Below, one piece after another: positions 43,200 through 53,377 of a stretch of DNA of 64,000 nt. Every line of letters begins with the position of its first letter. Position 1 is the first letter of the stretch. This DNA is from Symsagittifera roscoffensis (lineage: Eukaryota; Xenacoelomorpha; Acoela; Convolutidae), in contig NC_087071.1 of the NCBI RefSeq assembly GCF_963678635.1, positions 10,989,088 to 11,053,087 of the forward strand, read 5' to 3'. The notes beneath the pieces were generated by a model. The model was not told the DNA's origin and did not search any database. It saw only the letters and a program-made list of their open reading frames with translations. Position numbers and translations under genes: made by a program.

Positions 43200-45930
43200 G
43201 CTTATAAAATGCCATAGATACAAAATAACAGAGACAAATTTACAATGACGCCAGATGCACAGAAAAACGTTACCAGATTTGCATAGAACAGAAAAAAAAC
43301 ACTCATAAGCAGTACCGGGACAGGCGGAGGGTGGAGTTCCCTTTTTGCAGGACAACTGACAGCTGTTGCGTAAGATAGCAAACAGCTTGACCGGGGTCGG
43401 CACAGGCAGAGCCCGCTGCTGCCATCGAAGCAATGCGACGAATGTTTTAGCGGCAATGGGCGACCACCCGCCTACGGCCTCGACAGAGAGGAGCACAAAC
43501 GAGATGCCAGCTTCTTCGCTCGTCGGATACTTCGAGGGCGTGACCGCCACTAGTTCCAGCACTTTGCAAAGTAGATGACTGCAGGGAACTAATGACGGTC
43601 ATGTCCAGAGCGGCTGGACGACCTCGGGACTAACAGGGGAGATGAAAGTATCCAGGGCGAGAGCGAGAAGTAGTGAGATTGGCTTTTTCTAAAACGGGGG
43701 AGAGAGCTGCCCAGTCTGTTGAAAACGACATCGCGCAGCCAAACGTATCTAGAGTCCTGGAACATTTCTGGCACGTAGACTCGTTACTGAGTAAGAGAAC
43801 TCCGAGACGATAGCAAACTGCAAACCGAAACTCGGCTACCGAAGTGTTAACCCTAGCGCCTTCAGGGGGACTGCCGAAAGCCAGTCACCACTGTTGGGGA
43901 GCGAACAGGAGAGCAATCTGGCTCTGTCTCGGGACGTAGAGGCGGATGACGTGAGCTCGGACCAAGACTTGGAATCAAGTAGGCTTGAAAGCTTCATTTG
44001 TGCTCTGGGGGCCATTAAAAGAATGTCAGGGTTGTCACTGAGAAACTCGAGGGAAGACGAACAATTCAACACGGTGGACGGCACCGTGGTGTTGTAAAAG
44101 ATCCGGTGAGAGAGATATTTGGTATCAATGTAGTACCCGAAGAAGGCCACTGGGGCGATCGAAGAAATTGGACCAGTAATGGACTCGAGATATAAGTGAA
44201 CGGCATTGTCAAACTGATCTAAACAGGTGCTAATGGAGAAGGGATCACAAGTCCGCATGCTGAATGTGATTTTGGGAAGAGCTGCGCAGCTTCTCAAAAG
44301 ATGTAATTCCAACTGAGGATCTTCCAAGAGACGGTAGGATTCCATAAGGTTTTCGCACTTTTCTACTCTTTTCAGGAACAGGGCTTGAATTAAGTCGTCG
44401 TTATTCGAAATGTCAGCGCCCAGGTTCTTCAAACCCCTGCTACGAACGGTAATGGCATTAGGAAGAGCACTAAAATCCAGGTTGGGGTTGGGAGACCAAG
44501 CTTCACACTTCTCAACGCTGACCTCCAAGCCGACTTTAGCCATAGACAAACCAAATGCGGAAAAACCTGAGCGAGAAGATTAACATCGCCGACAAGGGAA
44601 GCATCGTCAAGGTACCAGATGTTACACGCGAGATCAGGAAATTGGTTCTTAAGAGCTGCAATGATGGGATGAATAGTGATGGCAAACAAGAGAGGAGCGA
44701 GTGGGTCACCTTGCTGGACGCCACACGCGGATAGGACAAGGGAATTACCGAATTTCAGCCAGGATGGTTGGCTGTAGCAGAACTCGACCCACCGGAGAAG
44801 CTCTGGAAACTGGTCGGCAACCTACCGAAGAATAGCCGAGGGTGTTAAAGGCGTTTTTCAGCTCGACCTGGAGAATAGCCAAAGAAGTTGGGTCACCCAC
44901 GGAAGCAACACTCCCGTTCAGCGCGTGAGAAACGGCTTCACAGCCACCAGGGACGCCCACTCCGACCTGAAGAGGAATGAGCAAAGAGGTGGCTTTCTGG
45001 CTAGAAAGACGACAAAGGCACTTGGCACAAAGTCTGTGCAAGATCTCACCAACTGCTATGGGTCTTATGCCACCATCTTTTTTCTTCAGCGCAAGAAGAC
45101 TGGCTCCGCATAAGTAGGAAGCAATGGAGGTAGGAGCCTCACCTAGAGCAAGAAGATTGACGTCGAGAATGGCAGAGATGGCCTGATCACCGCAAGCGGG
45201 CGAAGGGCAAAGAAAAGCATTAGACAAGTGTGTGGCATAAAATTTGGAGACACCTGCAGCAGAGTCTTTTGGAAAACTCTTAACACAGTTGATGAATATG
45301 TCACGGGAAATGCTGCAAGGGATTAGATCTGGAGGAGGCACGGGAGACAGCACAGCAGTGACTGCAGGAGAATATTTTTCTTGCAGGACCGATAAAGCCG
45401 CGTCATCGTAGCACAAACTCTCTGGGCAGAGCGCGGCAATGGCTTTACGATAACTTCCTTCATGGCCAAGTTGCCTAGCACGTTTAACATCGACTCACCC
45501 GGACGGGAGGGGCTTAATGACGAGAGGCTTGACGGAAGAAGTGGCTTCAAACCATAACTGGGTAGCTTCGCCGTTAAGCCACCTGTTCAAAGTAAGCTGA
45601 ACATTGTTTTCTTCGTATCGCAGATGCTTAGAAGCGCCGCGGGGAGGAGAACGCAAAACACACTCGCTGAGGATAAACTACTCAATCCAGTTGTCGGTAA
45701 GCGAAGGATTGTTCTTCACTTCTGCGTAAGTCGAAGAGACAACTCTGGCCCACAGATTGCGGCAGCTGACAGGAACGTGCTTTCTAGTTGGGATCGAAAA
45801 CTTCTGTATGTCTGCCAAGGAAGGAAAGGGGCAGCTTGGTGGCAAGATTCCGGTGTCTGTGACTGGAGCCATCGCACTTCGAACCCTGATGCTTGTGGGA
45901 CTTGACCAACCCCGAAGCACAGACTCTTAC
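43200..45930 (-). pseudogene. Non-LTR-type reverse transcriptase element, longest copy (unit 3 plus extension)
   Basis: Minus-strand order: NLWARVVSSTYAEV (about 45.7 kb), SFPKDSAAGVSKFYATHLSN and KKDGGIRPIAVGEILHRLCA (RT fingers), QVELKNAFNTLG (motif A, with Glu where Asp is expected), VQQGDPLAPLLFAITIHPI (motif B), NIWYLDDASLVGD (motif C, YLDD), then thumb, ALDMTVIS-type nuclease-like segment and a helical C terminus ending QLSCKKG. At least four frame breaks (about 44.8, 44.5, 43.8 and 43.6 kb) show it is dead. This RT type, with a long C-terminal part bearing a GRPAALDxTV...K...EALGGW pattern, is common in invertebrate genomes; whether that segment is a restriction-like endonuclease is an inference. 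Confidence 0.75.
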
Positions 45931-46358
45931 CTGCAACAGAGAAGAGGGGCACCCCATGCCGGGTTCGATAGCAGAAGCACCGTTAAAATCAACAGAAGCA
46001 CCGTTAAAATCAACATTAGAAACAACATTAGAAAGATAGCACTGACAAAAATAGAGTTTGAAAGCAAAGCGTAGCTTGGCGGTGAGTCTATATTGAGAGC
46101 ATCCATGTTCTGGGTGAGGCTAGTGTGCAGGATGGCTGCTTGAACGTCTATCGTGAGGTCCTCCATGCCTTGGGTAAAGCTGCTATGAGACTGAACTGGA
46201 GCTCGCTCCACTAGTAAACCCGTTGGTCGCTGATTGTTCCGCCAGAACACGCGCCCATCGTCTTGCACGCGAACGTGGCGAGGGGAAGACCATTGTTGGT
46301 TGCCAGGCTTCCACTCGACTAGGATCTGCGGGTCGTTTGCGTCCAGTACCCGGGTCAC
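45927..46358 (-). pseudogene. Possible 5' coding relic next to the RT element
   Basis: A minus-strand frame reads ANDPQILVEWKPGNQQWSSP, RHVRVQDDGRVFWRNNQRPT, GLLVERAP, then a region rich in repeated MDxLNID/MEDLTID phrases, before turning hydrophobic over a simple repeat (AAAATCAACAGAAGCACCGT). It may be the N-terminal ORF of the RT element or the end of another element. Not recognised. Confidence 0.3.
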
Positions 46359-46359
46359 T

Positions 46360-47356
46360 GTTCGATCCTGTCAATCAGGTGGAATTTTCTTCCACGGGTC
46401 GTTTGAGCCAGACAACTAGAGACACCAAAACTGACTCAAAATACCGTGGACTTGGATGGGAGTGTCGACCCATGGTTATCACAATGTTTGGAGAGTGGAA
46501 ACTGAATCAATCAGTAGAGTTGTCGCGGGCTCATCCCTATTTAATAAGTTAATCGCAACAATCAGGCTTAATTGTTTCAAATTTAAGCTAAATTGTATCA
46601 AATTATAATACAATCGATCAAATGAACATTCCAAGGGACTGTAAGCCTTATCAGGGTTTCATTGTATCTAACCTTGTTGTCAGGGATATTTGATTGTCTT
46701 CGTATGTTAGTTCTGATAAATTTGAAATGAATTTTTTGTCTTTCTATTTGTTTTATTTTTTCATGCTAATTTTTGTTACTGTAGATGTCTTTGAACATAT
46801 TCGGGCTACAGGGCAGTCATCTGAAAGCCAAATGGTTTCGTAAGCTGCCCTCTCAGAGTTTTGAAATGTGTATATCTTTACTACTCGCGCTCGATTTAAA
46901 TAAAGATATGAGCACAATTTCTACCAGGAAAACTTAAATGAAGTGAAAAGGTTTCGTATAAAAACACGTAAATTATTATAGCGATTTAGAAAAAGTACAA
47001 TAACAATATAAAGGCTTTGAGGTTGGAAAAATCTATCTAATCGCTAAACTATCTCAAAAGACCAAGAGACAAACAACTTTACACAAGTGATCTTGCAACG
47101 CAGCAGTTTCTGATAAGCTAAGTTTCAAAACATTTCAAATACATTTTAATTATTTTCATGCTGAAATGTTTGCTATTCTGTTTTCGATAATTCTGTATAT
47201 GGAGAAAAATATTAAGTGACTAACGATTTTTTCTAAATACCAATTAAAACATATACCACAAAACTGAAACCGATTTGCAAGATCAGTGCATCGATTAAAA
47301 TGGGGTTACTCACAACGGATTGTCGACAGGTTTGTTTAAAGAACAAGTTAAGCAAC
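46360..47356. other. Unassigned A+T-rich spacer
   Basis: No gene recognised between the retroelement array and the region downstream of the LDLRa gene. Confidence 0.35.
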
Positions 47357-47548
47357 TTAAAATATAATTAAAAAAACGATAAAAATCGACAGAACAAAGA
47401 AATGTGATGGACTTGATAAAGCAAAACCGAACAAAGCAGCGTAAAAGCTTCTGATTTGTGATGTATGAGAATTGATTAGCAGTTTAAATTCCAAAGTATT
47501 TGATTCTATTTCTATAACTTGATTCAAAACTTCATTTTCATTACACAT
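47357..47548 (-). CDS. Possible 63-residue tail-anchored protein
   Basis: The ATG at 47548-47546 comes 7 bp after a GTCTCAG acceptor-like site. The N-terminal half is polar (MCNENEVLNQVIEIESNTLE), the C-terminal 20 residues hydrophobic (HFFVLSIFIVFLIIF), so a tail anchor is possible. No family recognised; A+T-rich DNA produces hydrophobic frames by chance. Confidence 0.25.
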   Translation of the reverse strand: MCNENEVLNQVIEIESNTLEFKLLINSHTSQIRSFYAALFGFALSSPSHFFVLSIFIVFLIIF

Positions 47549-47761
47549 GCCCCAACTGAGACGCTCCGAATTTTCGATTGTAATTTAATAGTGGGCAATA
47601 GTAATTTAATAGGGTTAATACTACTGTAATTTAATAGTGCTAATAATTAATTAAGCCTTCTTGGTTGCTAATTTAAATGTCCATTAGGCGCGATTTATCT
47701 GAAATCTTCAAATAGTCTAGGAAAGACCATGTTGTCTCATACATCACACTTATTTTAAAGT

Positions 47762-48775
47762 TCAAGTTTCGCTGTAAGGAGGCGGAGGTGAGTTCTGGGC
47801 AGGATTCGATTCTGCCCTGGAATTGCTGCGGCTTCCACTTTGATTCTCATTATCTTGTGATTCCTCGTAAGGTGGCGCATCTATCTCTGATTCATCTGGA
47901 ACCGAAGGCATTCTGGTACTTCTCCGATGATAGCTCGGATCCAGAACAGTTTCTAAGTAGCTGGGTGGAGCAATCGGTGTCGTAGGAGCACTACTACATC
48001 CAGCACGTGATGGTTGCACGATTCGCATGCAGCTATTGTGCACGTTGTAATTGACGAAAAATCGTGAAGATGATTGCTGCAAGGAGTTATTAAAAGCACG
48101 ATCGACGGCTATGTTATTCCCATTATTATTGGCAATGCAGCAATGGGAATGAGACCTACTTTCTCGGTTTACACCAACCGGATACCCTGACATTAATGAC
48201 GACGCTGATCCAAAATTGCTTCGATGGGTGGGGTAATTATTTGGTCCACCGCTTGTATGACCGATTGCTACAGTTGTACCCACAGGTCGATATATCAATG
48301 GTGCAAAATTCACACCTCGAAAAGCGGAATCACAACGAAGCTTCCGAAAACGATGCACAAAAAAAGCAACCAAAATCAGAATTATCATGACAGTGCATAA
48401 TGTTGCCATTAATGCGTAGTACGTAACAGCTCCTTGGATGTTTGAGGCGTCGTTTAAAATTGGCTCAGGAAACTTTGGTCCGCAATTTGTTTCACTTTCA
48501 TCATCTCCATTTGGACAGTCGCGAATCCCGTTGCACATATGTTCAATCGGTACGCATCTGATAGATACTGTTTGCTGGTTTTCAATCGGTAGGCAGGTAT
48601 AGACTTGATCAATGTTTGTATGTGTATTGCACGAGTACTCATTGCGCTTATACGTGATACTCATTTTCATTGAGCTGGAACCACTGTGAAAAGCTGCAGA
48701 ATGTCGTTGCAAAACTGACTGATTGAACAGAAGGATGAAAAATATAGGATAGGTTAGTCGAAAAATCACAAACAT
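47762..48775 (-). CDS. LDL-receptor class A single-pass membrane protein with PPxY motifs (LDLRAD-like)
   Basis: The start chosen is ATG at 48775, giving 337 residues with a signal peptide at the very N terminus (MFVIFRLTYPIFFILLF). An upstream ATG at 48838 lies before a TTTCAG acceptor (48821-48816) and would add a charged, unlikely leader. One LDLa module spans Cys49-Cys98 (cysteines at 49, 61, 74, 81, 87, 98) and ends CNGIRDCPNGDDESETNC, with the calcium-binding acidic residues. The membrane helix is about 118-141 (ATLCTVMIILILVAFF). The cytoplasmic tail is Ser/Asn/Pro rich, with PPSY (270-273), APPY (300-303) and PPPY (331-334, near the C terminus). PPxY motifs bind WW domains of NEDD4-type ubiquitin ligases, as known for vertebrate LDLRAD3, which resembles it in layout though with three LDLa modules. 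Orthology is not shown. No introns are visible in the frame. Confidence 0.82.
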   Translation of the reverse strand: MFVIFRLTYPIFFILLFNQSVLQRHSAAFHSGSSSMKMSITYKRNEYSCNTHTNIDQVYTCLPIENQQTVSIRCVPIEHMCNGIRDCPNGDDESETNCGPKFPEPILNDASNIQGAVTYYALMATLCTVMIILILVAFFVHRFRKLRCDSAFRGVNFAPLIYRPVGTTVAIGHTSGGPNNYPTHRSNFGSASSLMSGYPVGVNRESRSHSHCCIANNNGNNIAVDRAFNNSLQQSSSRFFVNYNVHNSCMRIVQPSRAGCSSAPTTPIAPPSYLETVLDPSYHRRSTRMPSVPDESEIDAPPYEESQDNENQSGSRSNSRAESNPAQNSPPPPYSET

Positions 48776-48815
48776 TTCGATCACATTTTCAAAACCTTTT
48801 TTTTTCAAATCTAAT

Positions 48816-48821
48816 CTGAAA
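48816..48821 (-). promoter_or_regulatory. TTTCAG acceptor upstream of the LDLRa start
   Basis: TTTCAG on the minus strand, 41 bp before the chosen ATG, followed by a short A-rich leader. It could accept a 5' UTR exon or a spliced leader. Transposon-like sequence begins about 20 bp further upstream (48841). Confidence 0.45.
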
Positions 48822-48840
48822 CAAAAATATACGAGCATCT

Positions 48841-48924
48841 AACCTTCGCCCGGAAGTACAAACCGACGGAAAACAGAGCTGGCTTATGAAAAACGACTAT
48901 GTATACATGGCTAAAAGTTAAAAA
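48841..48924. repeat. Partial copy of the element end next to the LDLRa gene
   Basis: AACCTTCGCCCGGAAGTACA followed by AACCGACGGAAAA closely resembles AACATTCGCCCGGAAGATAC at 49168, inside the neighbouring element, so it is a second, shorter insertion or a nested end. Confidence 0.5.
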
Positions 48925-50247
48925 ATGTAACATTCGGCCAAATACTACACAGCGACGGAGCGTAGAAAAAGTACCTATTAACTACTGTCAAGCGTCCGTT
49001 ACCTTCATTCTACTCGATTTTCACCGTCTTGACCTAGCCAGTTGTTTTTCTGGTCTGTTTAGGGCTAAGTAAAAAGTTACTATTTTTAGGCCATCAGTCG
49101 AACTACTTTTGATCAGCTTTTGTTTACATGCGAAGACAACATAGCTGAGTCTCTGATCCTCTGTAACATTCGCCCGGAAGATACATATCGACGGAAAATA
49201 AAACCAAGTCCTAAGACGACTGGCTTACGTCTAAACAGAGCTTTACATGCTTTTCACCGTCTCAACCAAGCCAGTACTTTCGGTGGTCTTTTCTAACATC
49301 GGGTCGACAAAAAACGTTACTGCTTTCGGGTTCGGTCAAAACACTCAAATTAACTTAATTATGTGCCATTCTGCCGGATGACACAGCACAACCTTCCCGC
49401 GACAGAAAAAAAAGTGACTAAAGGCCTTACGAACAGAAAAGTATTGCGACGGAGGGTCAGAATGTTCTGGAATTTTTATTTTTAAAATTTCGATTTGAAG
49501 GAGAACATTTCTGAGAAATAGAAAAAAGACGGCCATTTTGAATAAAATAGAAAAAGATAAGAACAACGATAGAAATTGTGACGAACAGTTGTATCCGAGA
49601 CAGGAAAATTACGGAGCCTCTTATCGTGGCAATAACACACGATAAGGACCTTAGTGACGGATATTTGTGGAGACGGAGGCTTCAGTGGGGGGAAGAGAAA
49701 TACCACGGAACCCTCCCGGGACACGAAATATAGGAGATAAGAGTGTTATCTCAAGAAAATCACGGGAGCGGAGGCTTGGTCCCCCAGAGACTGTTATATG
49801 TGAAGGGACTGTGTAAACTGACTATAACAGCTGCTGTAATGTCCTAGATCTGAATAAATACCGTTATTATTTAATATTTCAGAGTATGAGTAGATAGAGA
49901 AAGGAAAAGGGCAATCCATCTCCAATGGATTTGATATAAAACTGTCACACAAAAACATATAAAAATAGGTTGTTCGAGCCGTGTTTTTAATGACAATCAC
50001 GTAGTCTGAGGATCCGAGACTCAGCTATGTGGTTGTGTTCGCATGCAAACGAAAGCTGATCAAAAGTCGTTTGACTGATGGCCTAAAAATGGTAACTTTT
50101 TACTTTGCCCTAGACAGACCAGAAAATCAACTGGCAAGGTCGAGACGGTGAAAAACGAGTGGAATTAAGGTAACTGACGCCTGCCAGTCGTCAATAGGTA
50201 CTTTTTCTACGCTCCGTCGCTGTGTGATATTTGGGCGAATGTTACAT
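48925..50247. mobile_element. Inverted-repeat transposon with arms of about 240 bp
   Basis: The left arm (48925-49165) starts ATGTAACATTCGGCCAAATA; the right arm (50008-50247) ends GGGCGAATGTTACAT and is its reverse complement with few mismatches (shared phrases AGCGACGGAGCGTAGAAAAA and TTTTTAGGCCATCAGTC). A diverged direct copy of the arm follows at 49163-49340. No transposase seen inside; the minus-strand frames at 49345-50000 are not credible. No clear target duplication. Confidence 0.85.
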
Positions 50248-50325
50248 AGACGTTTTTATGGCGCTCCTGGGTGGGCCTGTTAAAGGCATGAAACCATCAT
50301 GATCAGCAAGCGTTTCAGCGACGTA

Positions 50326-52410
50326 CCCTCCGCTCCGGGCGTATGCCCGAGTTAGAGGCCTTAATGACCGTTTTTGTACTAGGGGGAAGGTGCGTACCCC
50401 TCCGTCTAGTACGATTTAGCTTTTTAACTTAGTTAACACCGAAAATTCCGGGGGCCGGAGGGTTAGGTGGGAAGTCATGAACCCGCTTATCCCGAGGTCC
50501 CGGGACCAAAAACAATTAAAGAGAAAGCGTAAAACCAAACAAAAATAGCGTATAACCAAGAAAAAGCCAAAAATAAATTTATTTAAAAACAAAAAAGTAC
50601 AAAAAACAGTAAAAAATCCAAAAAAGACCAAAAACAGTAAAAAACATAAAGTGACAGTTTATATGTTATTTCCGGACGAGATGTGATCTGACCTTCCTAT
50701 TTGTTGTTGTTTCAGATTGATTTATATCTTTCTGATAGAAAGATTGTGTGTTTTGGTGAAGGGTTGGATACCCTCCCTCGAGTGTAATTTGAGTGTTTAA
50801 GCACGTTAATGGTGATTTTGCCGGTGACCGGAGGGTAGAGTGGCAGGCTGATCAACGTGTTCCACACTCAACAGGGACACCAAGGACAACATCCGCAACG
50901 ACTGTTGGGTATCGTTGAAGCAATTTTAGTATCGTTCGGGTACTATTTCCTTAAAACTTAAGTGGTGGGGGGCTCGATTGGCGCGGTCCGATTGTACCCT
51001 CCATCGATTACAAATTTCCGAGTTAAGGGTCTTAATTCGGATATTTTGGTGCAAAGGAGGGTATAGTACTATTCATTAACGACTATTAATAGATTATTAT
51101 CCTTATTATATATTACTTATCTCCTCAATTAGATCCAAAAAGCACCCAATTTTGTCGAAAATCATCGATTTTCGATCAAACTGTAGACCCCCAAATTTTT
51201 GGATATCCGAGCTTTTCCGAACAACAAAAAGCTTTCATATAGGGAGTAGCTACGTAGTTCGATCCCCCTAACTAAAGAAACTGCGTGAGAAAAGACTCAG
51301 TAGAAGTTGGAAAAATCCAGAATTTTTCGACCAAAATTTTGATAATTTTCTGCATTTTGTCAATCTGTTTTGGGGATCGAGTTTTTGAGTTTTTAGAGTT
51401 AGAGCAATAAAATTTTTTGCGTTAGGAGCGTGCTAGCATAACGTGCTCGGTTACTAGAGAAATTTTTGGGTAACCCTCCGAGTAGCTCCGTGGATAGAGC
51501 TAACGACTTAAGGTTTGGAAAAGGAAGGAATCGGAGGGTCCAAATTTGATAGTTTTTGGCCAAATTTTTGTTTCTAAACCAATTTTGGTCCGGTTTTTTG
51601 CATTATTCCAGTGCCGTACAGGGCTACTACGCTCATTTCAAGTATTTTTAGGCACTTTCGACCAGAATTGCGAAAAAAGTCTTTCAGATCCTATACAGGT
51701 GGTGAAAAAGGCCATTTTGACGAACGCGTTTTTGGCGATTTCTCAAAGACTAGTTATCCGATCGGGATAATTTTGGTACCATAAGTCGACGTTTTTGACC
51801 ACTTTTCCGAATCGCAACCGTTTTTGGGTTGATTATTTCGGAAAAGTAAAATTTTTTAGAATTTGTTGGTTCGGAGGGTCCAAGTAACGGGCAACCCTCC
51901 GAGCGGCAGAAAATTTTATCAAAACATCTTTTTATTCAACTGGGAAAGTTGACCGTGTCAGCCAACCTAGTTTTAAGTCAGGTAGACCGCTTTCAGAGGC
52001 TTTACTGCGGTGATTTAACCCTTTTACTTGATTTTGGGAGAACCCTCCGAAGTGACCCTCCGGAGTCAGCTAAGCCCTTTAGCAACCCTCCTTAGTGGAA
52101 AATTTCCACGAGATCACCCTAAGAAGTTGAAACAGCTCCCCCTAGAACCCTTAGCCTATTTTGACGCTTTTTGAAGCTAGCAGGAGAACCTTCAAAGTGA
52201 GATCAGAAAATTTGAAAATTTTGGAGGTACCCTCCGAAGTGACCCTCCGGAGCGTATTAAGCATCTTATTGACCCTCCTTAGTAAATTTAGGGGGACCCT
52301 CCGAAGTAACTTGGGTAATTAAGATACCCTCCTAAGTAACTTGAGTGATTGAGGTACCCTCCGAGGTAACCCTCCAGAGTGTCTTAAACCTTCTAGCGAC
52401 CCTCCTTGTA
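50326..52410. repeat. Interspersed ACCCTCCGAAGT motif block
   Basis: ACCCTCCG or its complement CGGAGGGT occurs more than fifteen times, sparse and in both orientations at 50326-51060, then dense at 51475-52400. Clear instances: 51475, 51535 (complement), 51875 (complement), 51894, 52042, 52056 (ACCCTCCGGAG), 52230, 52243, 52305, 52326 (variant CTAAGT), 52357 and 52399. ACCCTCCGAAGT directly followed by GACCCTCCGGAG occurs twice (52042 and 52230). Much more G+C than the flanks; no long reading frame. It precedes the Gypsy gag and may be its 5' region. Confidence 0.8.
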
Positions 52411-52613
52411 AGAGACTTGAGTAAACCTTCTGTGGCAATTTGGGAAACGGAAAATATCCATTTAATTAGGATCATATTAGGATATTAGGCGTGCTTATCA
52501 GGGTCATAAGAACCCATTCTGACCCGGAAATTCGTGATCAACTTTGGATTCTATATTGGGTGTATTAGAAGTACCCGAACAAGATTTTTTTTTGATTGTG
52601 ATTTTGGTTGAGT

Positions 52614-52985
52614 GGTTGCCTTGAGCTACTTAATAGGAAAGTTCGGGCAATCCGGGAACAAATAAAGGAAGACCTCGGTGGGTGTATTAAGCAAATACAC
52701 ACCCACTTGAGAAGAAGAATTGTTCCCTACTCTCGTGCACTTGGAGCAGTCCGAGTGTGGGAGAGCTTTTTCATAGATTTGACGAATTTTCGACCAAGAG
52801 GTTGCCTTGAGCTACTTAGTAGGACAGCTCGGGCAATCGCAGGACACCTAAAAGAAGACCTCGGTGGGTGTATTAGGCAAATACACACCCACTTGAGAAG
52901 ACTGTGTCCTGGGCTTCGTTCTTTCGGATCGTTCCGATTGGGGGGAGTCTTTTTCTTTAAGACTAAGTTTTATTTATCTATTTCT
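52614..52985 (+). repeat. 186-bp direct repeat with internal hairpin
   Basis: GGTTGCCTTGAGCTACTTA starts at 52614 and again at 52800. Both copies hold GACCTCGGTGGGTGTATTA then GGCAAATACACACCCACTTG: the arms GTGGGTGT and ACACCCAC form a perfect 8-bp stem. The frame stays open through both copies (52608-53036) and encodes a repeated CLELL...KEDLGGCIxQIHTHLRR peptide. But it has no ATG (only TTG), so coding is doubtful and a structured leader RNA is equally possible. Confidence 0.8.
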
Positions 52986-53036
52986 GAATCATCACTGCTT
53001 TTTATCAAAGATTGTTTAATTTTAACAAAGCAGTGA

Positions 53037-53377
53037 CTTGACTAAATTGTGTAGTGATAAATTGATACTGACAAAAGGTCGCTGTCACCTGTAGGATATT
53101 CTTATCTGATTATCGATTGTGTTTTGTGTACCGATTATATCTTGTGGAAACTTAGTGTTACTGTTATATTATACAACCGGGTTGAGTTGGCATTATATCA
53201 ACACTGGGTAGACCGTGTGTAACTTTAGCTGAGTCACTAGTTTAGTCGTGAGAGATCTAAGACACATTTTGATACTGACGGAGTTGAGTGGGCAGCGTTA
53301 AGTGATTTAACTAAAACCTGTTTGTGGTGCGTTTGCATTGCCATCAAATTACGAATATCTTCATTTTGTAAAAAACT
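53037..53377 (+). promoter_or_regulatory. Leader before gag
   Basis: 340 bp between the direct repeat and the gag ATG. A primer-binding site should lie in this general area (a candidate TGG is near 53192, another near 53206), but I cannot match a tRNA or see an LTR edge. Confidence 0.25.

Larger units (their letters stand above)
37924..44640. repeat. Three tandem units of about 2.2-2.3 kb carrying a retroelement 3' part
   Basis: The phrase GCCAAGATGAAAGCCG marks unit starts at 37924, 40157 and 42443. Units 1 and 2 end in the same place in the reverse transcriptase (CGCGAGATCAGGAAA), directly joined to the next unit. In unit 3 the element sequence instead continues to the right (GATCAGGAAATTGGTTC at about 44635). 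Units 1 and 2 are nearly identical; unit 3 is more diverged. The retroelement frames are minus-strand. Confidence 0.9.

Noticed and set aside
39404-44097. 67-codon plus-strand frames repeated three times (39404, 41690, 43894)
   Set aside because: They are the antisense of the RT element coding region, conserved only because the units are tandem copies.
49345-50000. Minus-strand frames inside the inverted-repeat element
   Set aside because: No transposase motifs; overlapping frames of similar length; TTG-type starts.
52608-53036. 142-codon protein-coding gene
   Set aside because: No ATG in the frame; openness is largely explained by a direct repeat of length divisible by three. Kept only as a repeat.
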